Shown here piece after piece: positions 44,323 through 54,195 of a stretch of 64,000 nt of DNA. The DNA comes from an uncultured Alphaproteobacteria bacterium (lineage in GTDB: Bacteria; Pseudomonadota; Alphaproteobacteria; HIMB59; GCA-002718135), in assembly GCA_902602515.1 (NCBI GenBank), contig CACKRG010000003.1, positions 124,001-188,000 of the forward strand. Reading direction: 5' to 3'. Every line of letters starts with the position of its first letter. Position 1 is the stretch's first letter. A program made the position numbers and the translations under genes. The notes under the pieces are model-generated. The model was not told where the DNA came from, ran no database searches, and was given only the letters and a program-made list of their open reading frames with translations.

Positions 44323-45330
44323 ATGAAAATTTGTATAGTAAGGACTGATAAAATGGGTGATATGATCCTTACTCTTCCAATTATACAAGGGTTGAAAGAA
44401 ATTAACAAAGATTATCAAATTGATGTTGTTTGCTCTAACACAAATCAAAAAGTTTGTAGTAAATTTAAAACTATTAGCAATATTTTTTTACTTCAAAATA
44501 ACTTTTTAGATATTTTCAGAACAATTTTAAAATTAAGAAGAAAAAATTATGATTACATTTTTACATTTAGCCCTGGAATAATAAGTATATTAGTATCTAT
44601 TTTTTCTAAAAGTAGAACAAAATCCCTATTGATTTTAAAATCAAGATATAAAAAAAACAATAGAAGTAAACTAATTGAGAAAATTTTAGGTAAAATATTT
44701 TTTAATCAAAACTTAACAATTGATCGACAATTAAGATATTCGCAAAACAATCAATTACATCAAACCAAAACAATGATGGAGTTAGTAACTAAAAATGGAT
44801 TAGATTTAAATGATAATACTGAGATAAAAAATAAATTTGAATTGAATAAAATAGATTTCAATTCTGAAAAATTATGTTTGATTCACTTATCTTCAAAATG
44901 GATTAATAGATTTTTTTCTGAAGAAAACTTTATAAATCTATTGGAAAATTTAAAAAATTTAAACATTAATATTATAATAACTACCGATAATACATCAAAA
45001 GATGTATTTTATAAAATCTTTAAAAAATATAAAATTGTAACTAATGATGATTTTAAAAATCTCAATAATATAAATAAAGTTTTAATTTTGGATCAATTAA
45101 ATTTTGATAATTGGATATCAATAATTAATTCGTCAAAATATGTAATTACACCCGAATGTGGATGTACACATATTGCATCTCTTTCTGAAGCTAAACTTTG
45201 TGTAATTTATGATGCTGATAATTTTCCACATATGATTGCAAAAGAGTATGCGCCTTGGAAGAAAAAATATACTAAAATGCTCTCAAATAACGAAAATTTA
45301 GCAAAAGAATTAATATCATTTATTAATTAA
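44323..45330 (+). CDS. Glycosyltransferase family 9 protein, heptosyltransferase-like
   Basis: The 335-residue protein starts IVRTDKMGDMILTLPIIQGL, the ADP-heptose-transferase signature loop. It has the C-terminal VITPECGCTHIASLSEAKLC, in which the usual TGD/GPSHIA motif is PECGCTHIAS. It probably adds a sugar to the LPS core. It is convergent (15-base overlap) with a second family 9 gene. The lysine/asparagine-rich, divergent sequence suggests a variable surface locus. Confidence 0.84.
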   Translation: MKICIVRTDKMGDMILTLPIIQGLKEINKDYQIDVVCSNTNQKVCSKFKTISNIFLLQNNFLDIFRTILKLRRKNYDYIFTFSPGIISILVSIFSKSRTKSLLILKSRYKKNNRSKLIEKILGKIFFNQNLTIDRQLRYSQNNQLHQTKTMMELVTKNGLDLNDNTEIKNKFELNKIDFNSEKLCLIHLSSKWINRFFSEENFINLLENLKNLNINIIITTDNTSKDVFYKIFKKYKIVTNDDFKNLNNINKVLILDQLNFDNWISIINSSKYVITPECGCTHIASLSEAKLCVIYDADNFPHMIAKEYAPWKKKYTKMLSNNENLAKELISFIN

Positions 45331-46251
45331 TTTTTTATCCTTTAAAAAATCTAAAACATCATTTACTGATATTGACTGCATAGTATCACTAAGAATATAA
45401 TGTCCATTTTTATATTCTGACAAATTTGATTTTGCTATTACATTATCTTTAGCTAAAAAAAGTATAGGTGATTTGCTTAGAGCCGCTATGTGGCCTGGTC
45501 CGGTATCATTACTAATTACAAAATTACTTTTTTTTGCCATAGAGTAGATGACTGCAGGAGGGGACTTATCAGTTAAATCAATAATTTTTTGGCATGCTTT
45601 ACTTATAGTAGTTATTGTTTCTCTATCTGATTTTTGTCCAACGACACAAATATGATAACCTCTTTTTTCTAGTGAACTTGCAAGTTTTGCAAAATTATCA
45701 GGCGACCATTGTTTATCTCTACCTGATTTAGACACGCTAGGTACCATCAAAATTACATTATCTTTATTTATTTCTGAAATATTTGTTGAAAGCCAATCAA
45801 CATTTTGATTAATTTCATTTATGCCTATTAATTTTAATTGATTGTATAATCCATTTTGTGGAGATTCAGTTCCTTGAGAAGGAATAACATATTGAATATC
45901 GCAATTCGACCTAGATCCATTTATTTTTACCTTTGAAATAAGTTTTAATAATGCCCAGTAGTTATTTGTTCTTTTAGAATTCTGTAAATCTATAACTAAA
46001 TCATATTTATTTCGTTTAATTTTAAAGACAACCTTTAAAGAATCTATTATTCCTCTTCTGTTATCTCTAATAATTGTCTTAAAATAATTAGAACTTTTCA
46101 AAAAATTTATGTATTTTTCCTCAGTAAGTAGATCAATAGTCGCATTGCTAAAATTTTTTTTAATTGAAGCCATAGCATGTAGAGAAAAGGCAATGTCACC
46201 AAGTGATCCATGCTTGACAACAAGTATATTATTAAATTGATTGTTGCTCAT
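45316..46251 (-). CDS. Glycosyltransferase family 9 protein, heptosyltransferase-like
   Basis: The 311-residue protein has LVVKHGSLGDIAFSLHAMAS at the front, and PSVSKSGRDKQWSPDNFA and FVISNDTGPGHIAALSKSP in the C-terminal half. The latter is the family's nucleotide-sugar site. It is a plausible inner-core LPS heptosyltransferase. ATG at 46251 is chosen over an in-frame TTG at 46260; either way the start lies inside the upstream gene, which indicates coupling. Confidence 0.87.
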   Translation of the reverse strand: MSNNQFNNILVVKHGSLGDIAFSLHAMASIKKNFSNATIDLLTEEKYINFLKSSNYFKTIIRDNRRGIIDSLKVVFKIKRNKYDLVIDLQNSKRTNNYWALLKLISKVKINGSRSNCDIQYVIPSQGTESPQNGLYNQLKLIGINEINQNVDWLSTNISEINKDNVILMVPSVSKSGRDKQWSPDNFAKLASSLEKRGYHICVVGQKSDRETITTISKACQKIIDLTDKSPPAVIYSMAKKSNFVISNDTGPGHIAALSKSPILFLAKDNVIAKSNLSEYKNGHYILSDTMQSISVNDVLDFLKDKKLINK

Positions 46252-47359
46252 ATAAATCAACGTAGCTTTTTACCATTTGAGATTTTGAAAATGATTTTGA
46301 TATATGCTCTTTACTTAATGAAGATATGTTAAAAAAATTTTCATCATCTAATTTTAAAATATTTTCAAGTTTTGTAGCAATATCACTATATTTATGAGGA
46401 TCTACTTTATAAATATCATCCAATTTCTCTAACTGATCCCTAACTCCTCCATAGTTAAAAGATAGTATTTTTTTTTGCATTATTAAAGCTTCACTTATAA
46501 TTCTTCCAAATCCTTCAGCTTGTAAAGGAAAAGAGGTAATAATTGATGACAGATAATATAAAGTTTTTAAATCATCTCTAGATAGATTACCAATTATTTT
46601 ACAATTATGAGTGAGGTTTAAACTTCGAATTTTATTCTGCAATTTTTCTGTATAAGATTGGTTTTTGGTATCACCTACAAAATACAATAAAAAATCATGA
46701 TTTTCCATCTTATTAAATATTTCTAAAAATTCAATTTGTCCTTTCCAATTTGTTAACCTTGCTGGATACAATATAAGTTTTTTAGAAATATCAATTTGGA
46801 ACTTATTAATTATTTTGTCGATTTCAGAATCTAAAATTTGTTTTTCAAAATATTTAACATCAACTCCTCTATTAATTACTTTAATTTTTTTTGAGTCTAA
46901 ATTATATTTCGTACAAATTTCATTTTTAACATAATTTGAAATTGCAACAATTTGGTCAACTTTTGATAATTTCTTATTATAGATTTTTTTAAAATATGAA
47001 TTTCCACTATAAACATTATGAAATGTAGATATTGTTTTAAAGTTTTTATTTTTAATAAAACTGAGAATCCATGCCGGTGCTCTTGATCGTAAATGGACTA
47101 TATTTACATTTTGATCGATAATTATTTTTTTTAATTTATTTGCTATTGTTGGATAGCTAAAAAAATTTTTTGAATGAACTGCTAATTCAAAATGTGTAGT
47201 GTAATTTTTATTAATTTCATTAATTAAACGTCCTCCATTTGAGATAATATTATTTTTTAACTTTAATTCAGATAAATAATTAGCAACTTCGATAGTTCCT
47301 CTTTCGACACCACCAGAATCTAAAGAAGGTAGAATTTGAGCGACATTAAATGATGACAT
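46232..47359 (-). CDS. Glycosyltransferase family 4 protein
   Basis: The 375-residue GT-B enzyme begins VAQILPSLDSGGVERGTIEV, the nucleotide-sugar/acceptor loop of this group. The C-terminal domain has LILYPARLTNWKGQIEFLEI, YFVGDTKNQSY and the EX7E motif in AEGFGRIISEALIMQKKIL. It is probably an LPS core or O-chain transferase working with the heptosyltransferase-like gene that it overlaps by 20 bases. Substrates are not evident. Confidence 0.88.
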   Translation of the reverse strand: MSSFNVAQILPSLDSGGVERGTIEVANYLSELKLKNNIISNGGRLINEINKNYTTHFELAVHSKNFFSYPTIANKLKKIIIDQNVNIVHLRSRAPAWILSFIKNKNFKTISTFHNVYSGNSYFKKIYNKKLSKVDQIVAISNYVKNEICTKYNLDSKKIKVINRGVDVKYFEKQILDSEIDKIINKFQIDISKKLILYPARLTNWKGQIEFLEIFNKMENHDFLLYFVGDTKNQSYTEKLQNKIRSLNLTHNCKIIGNLSRDDLKTLYYLSSIITSFPLQAEGFGRIISEALIMQKKILSFNYGGVRDQLEKLDDIYKVDPHKYSDIATKLENILKLDDENFFNISSLSKEHISKSFSKSQMVKSYVDLYEQQSI

Positions 47360-47388
47360 TTTTTAAAATATAAGTATTTGTATCAAAG

Positions 47389-48123
47389 ATGGCCTATTTT
47401 ATTAATAAGAAAAAAGAAAAAATACATTATAAATCTCTTAAGGGGAAATCTCCTGGTATCATTTTTATACATGGTTTAAATTCTGATATGAGTGGCCAAA
47501 AAGCCTTATCTATTGAGAAATATGCAAAGAAAAATAAGCTTCGTTTTATTCGTTTTGAGTGCCGAGGTCATGGTAAATCTAGTGGAAAATTTGAAGATTT
47601 TACAATCTCTGATTGGAAAAAAGATTTAATCGATGTCATTGATAATATAGCTAAAGGTCCTCAAATACTTGTTGGAAGTAGCATGGGAGGATGGTTAATG
47701 TTCCTAGCAGCTAAGGCAAGATCATCAAGAGTAGCTGGTATGGTAGGACTTGCTGCAGCACCAGATTATATTGAAGGATTTTACAATGATCTTTCTAATA
47801 AGAAAAAAGAGGAGTTGAATAAAAAAGGATTTATTAAATATTCTTCTTATGGATTTAGTTATCTTGTTAAAAAGAAATATATTATTGATGGAAGAAAAAA
47901 TAAAATTTTAAAAAAAGAATTTAAATGGAACAAGCCTTTAATATTAATACAAGGTTTAAAAGATAATGTTGTTAAGCCAGATATTCCTGGAAAAATAGCT
48001 AAAAAAGTAAAAAGCAATCAGATTCAAATTAAGCTTTTAAAAAACAGTGATCATCGATTGTCTGAACCTTTTGACTTAAAGGTAATTAATGAATCTATTA
48101 CTTCTGCGATAAAAAGAAATTAA
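47389..48123 (+). CDS. Alpha/beta hydrolase, ABHD10-like
   Basis: The 244-residue serine hydrolase has the nucleophile elbow VGSSMGGWLM, an oxyanion-type IFIHGLNSDMSG, RFECRGHGKSSG, a late Asp in GLKDNVVKP and the catalytic His in NSDHRLSEP. The pattern resembles the ABHD10/acyl-protein thioesterase-like group common in alphaproteobacteria. Substrate unknown. It is a single gene between the divergent glycosyltransferase (29 bases) and the convergent gltB (4-base overlap). Confidence 0.82.
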   Translation: MAYFINKKKEKIHYKSLKGKSPGIIFIHGLNSDMSGQKALSIEKYAKKNKLRFIRFECRGHGKSSGKFEDFTISDWKKDLIDVIDNIAKGPQILVGSSMGGWLMFLAAKARSSRVAGMVGLAAAPDYIEGFYNDLSNKKKEELNKKGFIKYSSYGFSYLVKKKYIIDGRKNKILKKEFKWNKPLILIQGLKDNVVKPDIPGKIAKKVKSNQIQIKLLKNSDHRLSEPFDLKVINESITSAIKRN

Positions 48124-51100
48124 GCTGATTTTTCTTCTTTGATTAAAACTGGTTGATCAAATTTATTAATCATTTCTTTTGGGACAATTTGCCAGAATAG
48201 TAATTTTTCATTATCCCAGTTATCTAAGATATTTTGAGCATATTTAGAGTTTGTTTCTTTGACATGCTCTTCAATTTTTTGAATTAATATTTGTTCCCAA
48301 TAATTTGTCATTTGTTGCTGATAGAAAATGTCTTCTAAATTAATTCTAAGAGGTAATGTTCCTTCTTTATCATAAACAAACGCCATACCACCTGTCATTC
48401 CTGCTCCAAAATTGTTTCCAACTTCACCAAGAATAACGGCACTTCCTCCAGTCATATATTCACAACCATTATCTCCACAACCTTCTATAACTGCATGAGC
48501 ACCAGAATTTCTAACTCCAAATCTATCTCCTGCAGTTCCTGCAGCAAATAATTTACCTCTAGTTGCACCGTAAAGGATAGTGTTTCCTATAATTACGTTT
48601 TTATTTGTTGGAAGCATTGACACCGAACTTGGTTGAATAACAATCTTTCCTCCAGATAATCCTTTTGCAACATAATCATTAGCATCCCCGTAAACTCTTA
48701 AGGTAGTGCCTTGTACACTCCATGCACCAAAAGATTGACCAGCTGAACCATGAAAGTTAACAGTAAAGAAATCTTCATTAAGAGTGCTCATGCCTTTATT
48801 TGTTGTAATCTCAGAAGCTAATCTGGTTCCAATTGCTCTATCTGTATTTTGAATATTATAATTTAATTCAATTTTATGGTTATTATCAAAAAATGATTTT
48901 GCATCTTCTATAATTTTTAAATCTAAACTGTCACTTACTTTATTAATGATATTCTTTTTACTATCAAAATCTCCTACAGATGAATCAATTGTTTGAATGA
49001 TTGGATTTAAATCAAGATCATCAAGATCTGAACTTCCTCGACTTACCTGATAAAGAAGATCTGATCTTCCAACAACTTCATCTAAAGAATTAAAACCAAG
49101 GTTGGATAAAATTTCTCTAACTTCTTCAGCAATAAAACTAAATAAATTAATAACTTTTTCAGGTGTCCCTGTAAACTTTTCTCTTAACTTTTCATCTTGA
49201 GAGCATACGCCAACTGGACATGTATTTGAATGGCATTGCCTTACCATTATACAACCCATTGCAACTAAACTAGCAGTACCAATACCGTATTCTTCCGCTC
49301 CTAGCATTGCAGCAATAACAATGTCTTTACCAGTTTTTAAACCACCATCTGTTCGAAGAACAACTTTATCTCTTAAATTGTTTAATGATAAAACTTGATG
49401 AACTTCACTTAATCCTAACTCCCATGGAAGACCTGCGTATTTAATACTTGTTTGCGGACTAGCTCCAGTTCCACCATTATGTCCTGAAATTAAAATTGTG
49501 TCGGCTTTTGCTTTTGCTACACCAGCTGCAACAGTACCAATACCTGACTGCGCAACAAGTTTAACACAAACTTTTGCCTTTGGGTTTATTTGTTTCAAAT
49601 CATAAATTAGTTGTGCGAGATCCTCTATGGAATAGATATCATGATGAGGTGGTGGGCTAATTAGAGTTACACCCTCTGTTGAATGTCTTAACTTTGCAAT
49701 TAGGCCTGTAACCTTACCTCCTGGTAATTGACCACCTTCTCCAGGCTTTGCACCTTGGGCAACTTTAATTTCAATTTCCTCACAGTTGTTTAAATACTCA
49801 GCTGTTACTCCAAAACGTCCACTAGCAATTTGTTTAATTTTCGAAGACGCGTTATCTCCATTTGCTTTAGGCTTAAATCTAATTGGATCCTCTCCGCCTT
49901 CACCTGAATCTGATTTTGCACCAATTCTATTCATGGCCACAGATAATGTTTCATGTGCTTCTGGACTTAATGCACCAAGGGAAATACCAGGAGCTACTAA
50001 TCTCTTTCTAATTTCTTGAGATGGTTCGACATTATTTGATAGATTTTTAGACTCTTTATTTTTTTTGAAATTTAAAAGATCACGAATATTAATTGGATCC
50101 ATGTCATCTACCATTGAAGAATATTTTTTAAATAAAGAATAGTTATTAGAAGAAACTGCGGTTTGAAGCATATGTATGGAGCGAGCTTCAAACGCATGTT
50201 TTTCTCCTCCAAATCTGTATCTGTAATTTCCACCAATAGGTAAGGTTATTATATTTTCTTCATAAGCTTTATCATGTGCTTCTCTTGATCTATTTTCAAT
50301 ACCGCTAATACCAATTCCTGAAATTTTAGAGCTCATGGATGGAAAGTATTTACTCATTAAATTTCTGCTAAGACCGATGGCCTCGAAGTTACAACCACCA
50401 CGATATGAGTTTACAACAGAAATACCCATCTTGCTCATTGTCTTCAACAAGCCATTATTTATTGAGTTTATAAACCTTTCTACGCATTCTTCATATGTCA
50501 AATTTTTAAATAATCCTTTTTTATGTCTATCAGCTATTGCTTGTTGAGCCATATAAGCATTTACACTAGTTGCCCCTACGCCAATAAGAACAGCAAAATA
50601 ATGAACATCAAGACATTCAGCTGATTGAACATTAAGTGAAATAAAAGTTCTTAAGTTATTTTTAATTAAGTAATGATGAACAGAACTTGTTACTAAAATC
50701 ATAGGAAGAGCAATTCTTGTTTTAGACATTGCCTTGTCACTTAATATAATATGAACATAACCTTCTCTAACAGCTTGTTCAGCCTCTTTATTTATTCTTG
50801 AAATTTCGTTTTCAAAATTATTGTCTTCATTAGTTTTATCCATTGTTGTATCAATAATCTTGACTGTATCATTCATATATTTTCTCATAGACTTAAATTG
50901 CTCTATAGATAAAACAGGTGAGTTTAATTGAAGGTGATCACACTGGTTTTCGTTTTCATCAAGAATATTACTTAAATTTCCTATTCTTGTTCTAAGACTC
51001 ATGACAACTCTTTCTCTTAGAGAATCTATTGGTGGGTTTGTTACTTGACTGAAATTTTGTCTAAAAAAGTGATGAAGCCCACGGTATTTGTTTGAAAGTA

Positions 51101-52640
51101 CAGCAAGAGGCGTATCATCTCCCATGGAGCCTGTTGCTTCTTTTTTTTCAGCAATCATAGGGTGGAGTATTAATTCAATATCTTCTACTGACCATGCAAA
51201 GCATGCCATTCTTTTTCTCAAATCACTTGAGTCTAAATCTCTAAATTCCTCATCAGCAGAATTGACAAGTTTATCAATATAAGAAATTTTTTTAGTCCAG
51301 TTTCCAAATGGCTTAGTATCTGATAAATACTTCTTAATTTCATTGTCTTTGTAAAATTTTTTTTCTTTAAAGTTTATTGCAATTAATTGACCAGGACCTA
51401 CTCTTCCCTTTTCAACAACATCTTGTTCATTAACTTTTACCATTCCTGTTTCGGAACCAGCAATCAATAAATTTTTTGTAAGAGTATAGCGAATAGGTCT
51501 TAAACCATTTCTATCCATACCAGCTATCGCCCAATCATCATGAGCTCCGCATATAGCAGCTGGTCCATCCCACGGCTCCATAACAGCACCACCATAAGCA
51601 TATAAATCTTTTAATTTTTTTGGAAAATCTCTTCTGTGTGCCCATGCTTCAGGAATTGTCATTATTTTTGCCATTGGAAGAGAACGATTTGCTTTAACAA
51701 GTAACTCAACTGTTGAGTCTAATGCAGCTGAGTCAGAAGCATTTGAGTCTATGATTGGCTTTAAGTCATCAATATTACTTCCAAAATTTTGATGTTGCAT
51801 TCTAGGTTCATGAGCAGACATCCAGTTTTTATTCCCTTTTAGAGTATTGATTTCACCATTATGAGCAATTACTCTAAATGGTTGTGCAAGTGACCATGTA
51901 GGGAATGTGTTTGTAGAATATCTCTGATGATAGACAGCATACCTAGATACAAAGTTTTCTTTTTGTATGTCAGGGTAAAAATTCGAAAGCTGTTCAGCTA
52001 AAAACATTCCTTTGTAAACAATTGATTGGCAAGAAAGAGAACAGATATAAAAATCTGATATATTTTGTCGTCTTATTTCCTTCTCAATTCTTTTTCTAAT
52101 TATATAAAGTTTATTATCGAAATCTTTTTCATCTTGTATTTTTTCATTCGATATAAGTATTTGCTCTATTTCAGGTCTGGTAGCTTTAGCCTTATCACCA
52201 ATAATCGAAGAATTAATTGGGACATGTCGCCAACCATATATTTTTAGACCCTCTCTAATTATTTCAGATTCTACTATTGTACGTGCATTTTCCTGTGCTA
52301 CAAAATCAGTTCTTGGTAAAAAAATCATACCAACGCCAAAAGGATAATCATTTGGTTTGTGTCCTGTTCTTTCAATTTTTTCTTTAAAAAAATCTTTAGG
52401 AATAGATAATTGAATTCCAGCACCATCACCTGTTTTACCATCTGCATCGACAGCTCCTCTGTGATAGAGAACCTTGAGTGCTTGTACTCCCAACTCAACA
52501 ATCTCTCGTGTTTCAGAGCCATCCAAAGAAGCAATTAATCCAACACCACATGATGAATGCTCATCTTTTTCATCGTATATGTGATTATCTTCAAGAAATT
52601 TTTTATTCTTCTTATATTTTTTGATAAAATTATTATGCAT
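48120..52640 (-). CDS. gltB: Glutamate synthase [NADPH] large subunit
   Basis: The protein of about 1506 residues carries four domains. A class II amidotransferase begins at the mature N-terminal Cys (SSCGVGLIASLDG) after a propeptide of about 30 residues. A central domain and an FMN-binding synthase domain follow, the latter with KPGEGGQLPGGKV and the 3Fe-4S cysteines in CIMVRQCHSNTCPVG. A C-terminal beta-helix (GXGXG repeats such as YMTGGSAVILGEVG) closes it. It makes glutamate from glutamine and 2-oxoglutarate. ATG at 52640 lies inside gltD's last codons; an upstream in-frame TTG at 52646 is possible. Confidence 0.96.
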   Translation of the reverse strand: MHNNFIKKYKKNKKFLEDNHIYDEKDEHSSCGVGLIASLDGSETREIVELGVQALKVLYHRGAVDADGKTGDGAGIQLSIPKDFFKEKIERTGHKPNDYPFGVGMIFLPRTDFVAQENARTIVESEIIREGLKIYGWRHVPINSSIIGDKAKATRPEIEQILISNEKIQDEKDFDNKLYIIRKRIEKEIRRQNISDFYICSLSCQSIVYKGMFLAEQLSNFYPDIQKENFVSRYAVYHQRYSTNTFPTWSLAQPFRVIAHNGEINTLKGNKNWMSAHEPRMQHQNFGSNIDDLKPIIDSNASDSAALDSTVELLVKANRSLPMAKIMTIPEAWAHRRDFPKKLKDLYAYGGAVMEPWDGPAAICGAHDDWAIAGMDRNGLRPIRYTLTKNLLIAGSETGMVKVNEQDVVEKGRVGPGQLIAINFKEKKFYKDNEIKKYLSDTKPFGNWTKKISYIDKLVNSADEEFRDLDSSDLRKRMACFAWSVEDIELILHPMIAEKKEATGSMGDDTPLAVLSNKYRGLHHFFRQNFSQVTNPPIDSLRERVVMSLRTRIGNLSNILDENENQCDHLQLNSPVLSIEQFKSMRKYMNDTVKIIDTTMDKTNEDNNFENEISRINKEAEQAVREGYVHIILSDKAMSKTRIALPMILVTSSVHHYLIKNNLRTFISLNVQSAECLDVHYFAVLIGVGATSVNAYMAQQAIADRHKKGLFKNLTYEECVERFINSINNGLLKTMSKMGISVVNSYRGGCNFEAIGLSRNLMSKYFPSMSSKISGIGISGIENRSREAHDKAYEENIITLPIGGNYRYRFGGEKHAFEARSIHMLQTAVSSNNYSLFKKYSSMVDDMDPINIRDLLNFKKNKESKNLSNNVEPSQEIRKRLVAPGISLGALSPEAHETLSVAMNRIGAKSDSGEGGEDPIRFKPKANGDNASSKIKQIASGRFGVTAEYLNNCEEIEIKVAQGAKPGEGGQLPGGKVTGLIAKLRHSTEGVTLISPPPHHDIYSIEDLAQLIYDLKQINPKAKVCVKLVAQSGIGTVAAGVAKAKADTILISGHNGGTGASPQTSIKYAGLPWELGLSEVHQVLSLNNLRDKVVLRTDGGLKTGKDIVIAAMLGAEEYGIGTASLVAMGCIMVRQCHSNTCPVGVCSQDEKLREKFTGTPEKVINLFSFIAEEVREILSNLGFNSLDEVVGRSDLLYQVSRGSSDLDDLDLNPIIQTIDSSVGDFDSKKNIINKVSDSLDLKIIEDAKSFFDNNHKIELNYNIQNTDRAIGTRLASEITTNKGMSTLNEDFFTVNFHGSAGQSFGAWSVQGTTLRVYGDANDYVAKGLSGGKIVIQPSSVSMLPTNKNVIIGNTILYGATRGKLFAAGTAGDRFGVRNSGAHAVIEGCGDNGCEYMTGGSAVILGEVGNNFGAGMTGGMAFVYDKEGTLPLRINLEDIFYQQQMTNYWEQILIQKIEEHVKETNSKYAQNILDNWDNEKLLFWQIVPKEMINKFDQPVLIKEEKSA

Positions 52641-54078
52641 TTGCAACTTTCTTTTTCTCTCTGTTTTCTGAAAATTGCTTGAACTCTATATATTCACTAA
52701 TGTTTTTTGCAGCATCTCTGCCATCTTTGATACCCCATACTACAAGACTTGCACCTCTAACAATATCACCTGCAGCAAAGACACCATCAATTGATGTCAT
52801 CATATTTTTATAATTAATTTTGAGAGTTCCCCATCTAGTAATGGTTAGTTCTTGATTATCAAAAAGTTTAGGTAAATTTTCAGGCTCAAAGCCAAGAGCC
52901 TCTATAACAAGATCAACATCAAGATTTTTTTCAGTTCCTTCTTTTGGTTCAGGTTTTCTCCTGCCAGACTCATCTGGTTCACCAAGTTGCATAAGAACAG
53001 TTTTGACATTTTTTAGAGAACCATTTCCAGAATATTCAGTAGGTAGAGTCAGCCATTGGAAATCAACTCCCTCTTCAATAGCATTTTGAACTTCTCTTTG
53101 TGATCCAGGCATATTGGTTTTATCACGTCTATACAAACACTTAACAGATTTAGCGCCTTGTCTTACTGCAGTTCTAACACAATCCATTGCTGTGTCACCA
53201 CCACCGATAACCACAACATTTTTACCACTTGCATTTAATCTTCCGTTTACAAAATCTTCAACTTTATCTTTTAAACCTGTTTTGTTACTAGCAACTAAGA
53301 AATCTAATGCTGGTACTACGTTATTGTAGTTTGAATTGTTTAGATTAATTTCTCTAAATTTGTAAACTCCGGTAGCAATTAGAACTGCGTTGTGCTTATT
53401 TTTTATATCTTCAAAAGTTATATCTTTCCCAATATCACAGTTTAATTCAAATTTAATTCCACTTTCTTTAAGACGATCTGTTCTTCTTATCACAATTTCT
53501 TTTTCTAATTTAAAATTTGGAATTCCATATATTAAAAGTCCACCTGGTCTATCGTATCGATCATAGATCGTAATCTGAAAACCTTTTTTTCTAAGCTCTT
53601 CAGCTGCAGCTAAACCAGCTGGGCCTGAACCTATTATTCCAACGCTTTCTGATTTTTCTTCATTGGGTGTTATTTTTTTTACCCAGCCCTTTTCCCATGC
53701 ATTATCAGTAATATATTTTTCAATTGATCCTATAGTAACTGTTCCATGTCCTGATTGTTCAATTACACAGTTACCTTCACATAGACGATCTTGGGGGCAG
53801 ATACGGCCACAAATTTCAGGCATATTGTTTGTTGAACTTGAAATTTCAAATGCTTCTTGCATTCTATCCTCAGCGGTTAACTTTAACCAATCAGGTATGT
53901 TGTTATGTAGAGGACAATGGACTTGGCAGAAGGGAACTCCACACTGAGAACATCTTGAAGCCTGCTCTTCAGCTTTTTGAGCAGCATATCTTGCATAAAT
54001 TTCATCAAAAGTTTTGACTCTCTTATCAGGAGATATTTTACTAGGATTTTCTTGATTTATTTTAGTAAATTTAAGCAT
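52633..54078 (-). CDS. gltD: Glutamate synthase [NADPH] small subunit
   Basis: The 481-residue protein has two N-terminal 4Fe-4S cysteine clusters (CSQCGVPFCQVHCPL and CGRICPQDRLCEGNC), an FAD site GSGPAGLAAAEEL, an NADPH site VIGGGDTAMDC and a closing GVFAAGDIVRGASLVVW. It passes NADPH electrons to GltB. The gene precedes gltB on the minus strand with an 8-base overlap, so the order is gltD-gltB. About 117 bases separate it from the next minus-strand gene upstream. Confidence 0.96.
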   Translation of the reverse strand: MLKFTKINQENPSKISPDKRVKTFDEIYARYAAQKAEEQASRCSQCGVPFCQVHCPLHNNIPDWLKLTAEDRMQEAFEISSSTNNMPEICGRICPQDRLCEGNCVIEQSGHGTVTIGSIEKYITDNAWEKGWVKKITPNEEKSESVGIIGSGPAGLAAAEELRKKGFQITIYDRYDRPGGLLIYGIPNFKLEKEIVIRRTDRLKESGIKFELNCDIGKDITFEDIKNKHNAVLIATGVYKFREINLNNSNYNNVVPALDFLVASNKTGLKDKVEDFVNGRLNASGKNVVVIGGGDTAMDCVRTAVRQGAKSVKCLYRRDKTNMPGSQREVQNAIEEGVDFQWLTLPTEYSGNGSLKNVKTVLMQLGEPDESGRRKPEPKEGTEKNLDVDLVIEALGFEPENLPKLFDNQELTITRWGTLKINYKNMMTSIDGVFAAGDIVRGASLVVWGIKDGRDAAKNISEYIEFKQFSENREKKKVANA

Positions 54079-54195
54079 TAGTTCACATTTGTTTACTATT
54101 TAAGTTAGTTTAGATCAAATACACAATCAAGAGTCTAAAATAAATAGAAAAAAATATAAAATAGTACCATTTTTGTACGAAATTATAAAAAAAAC

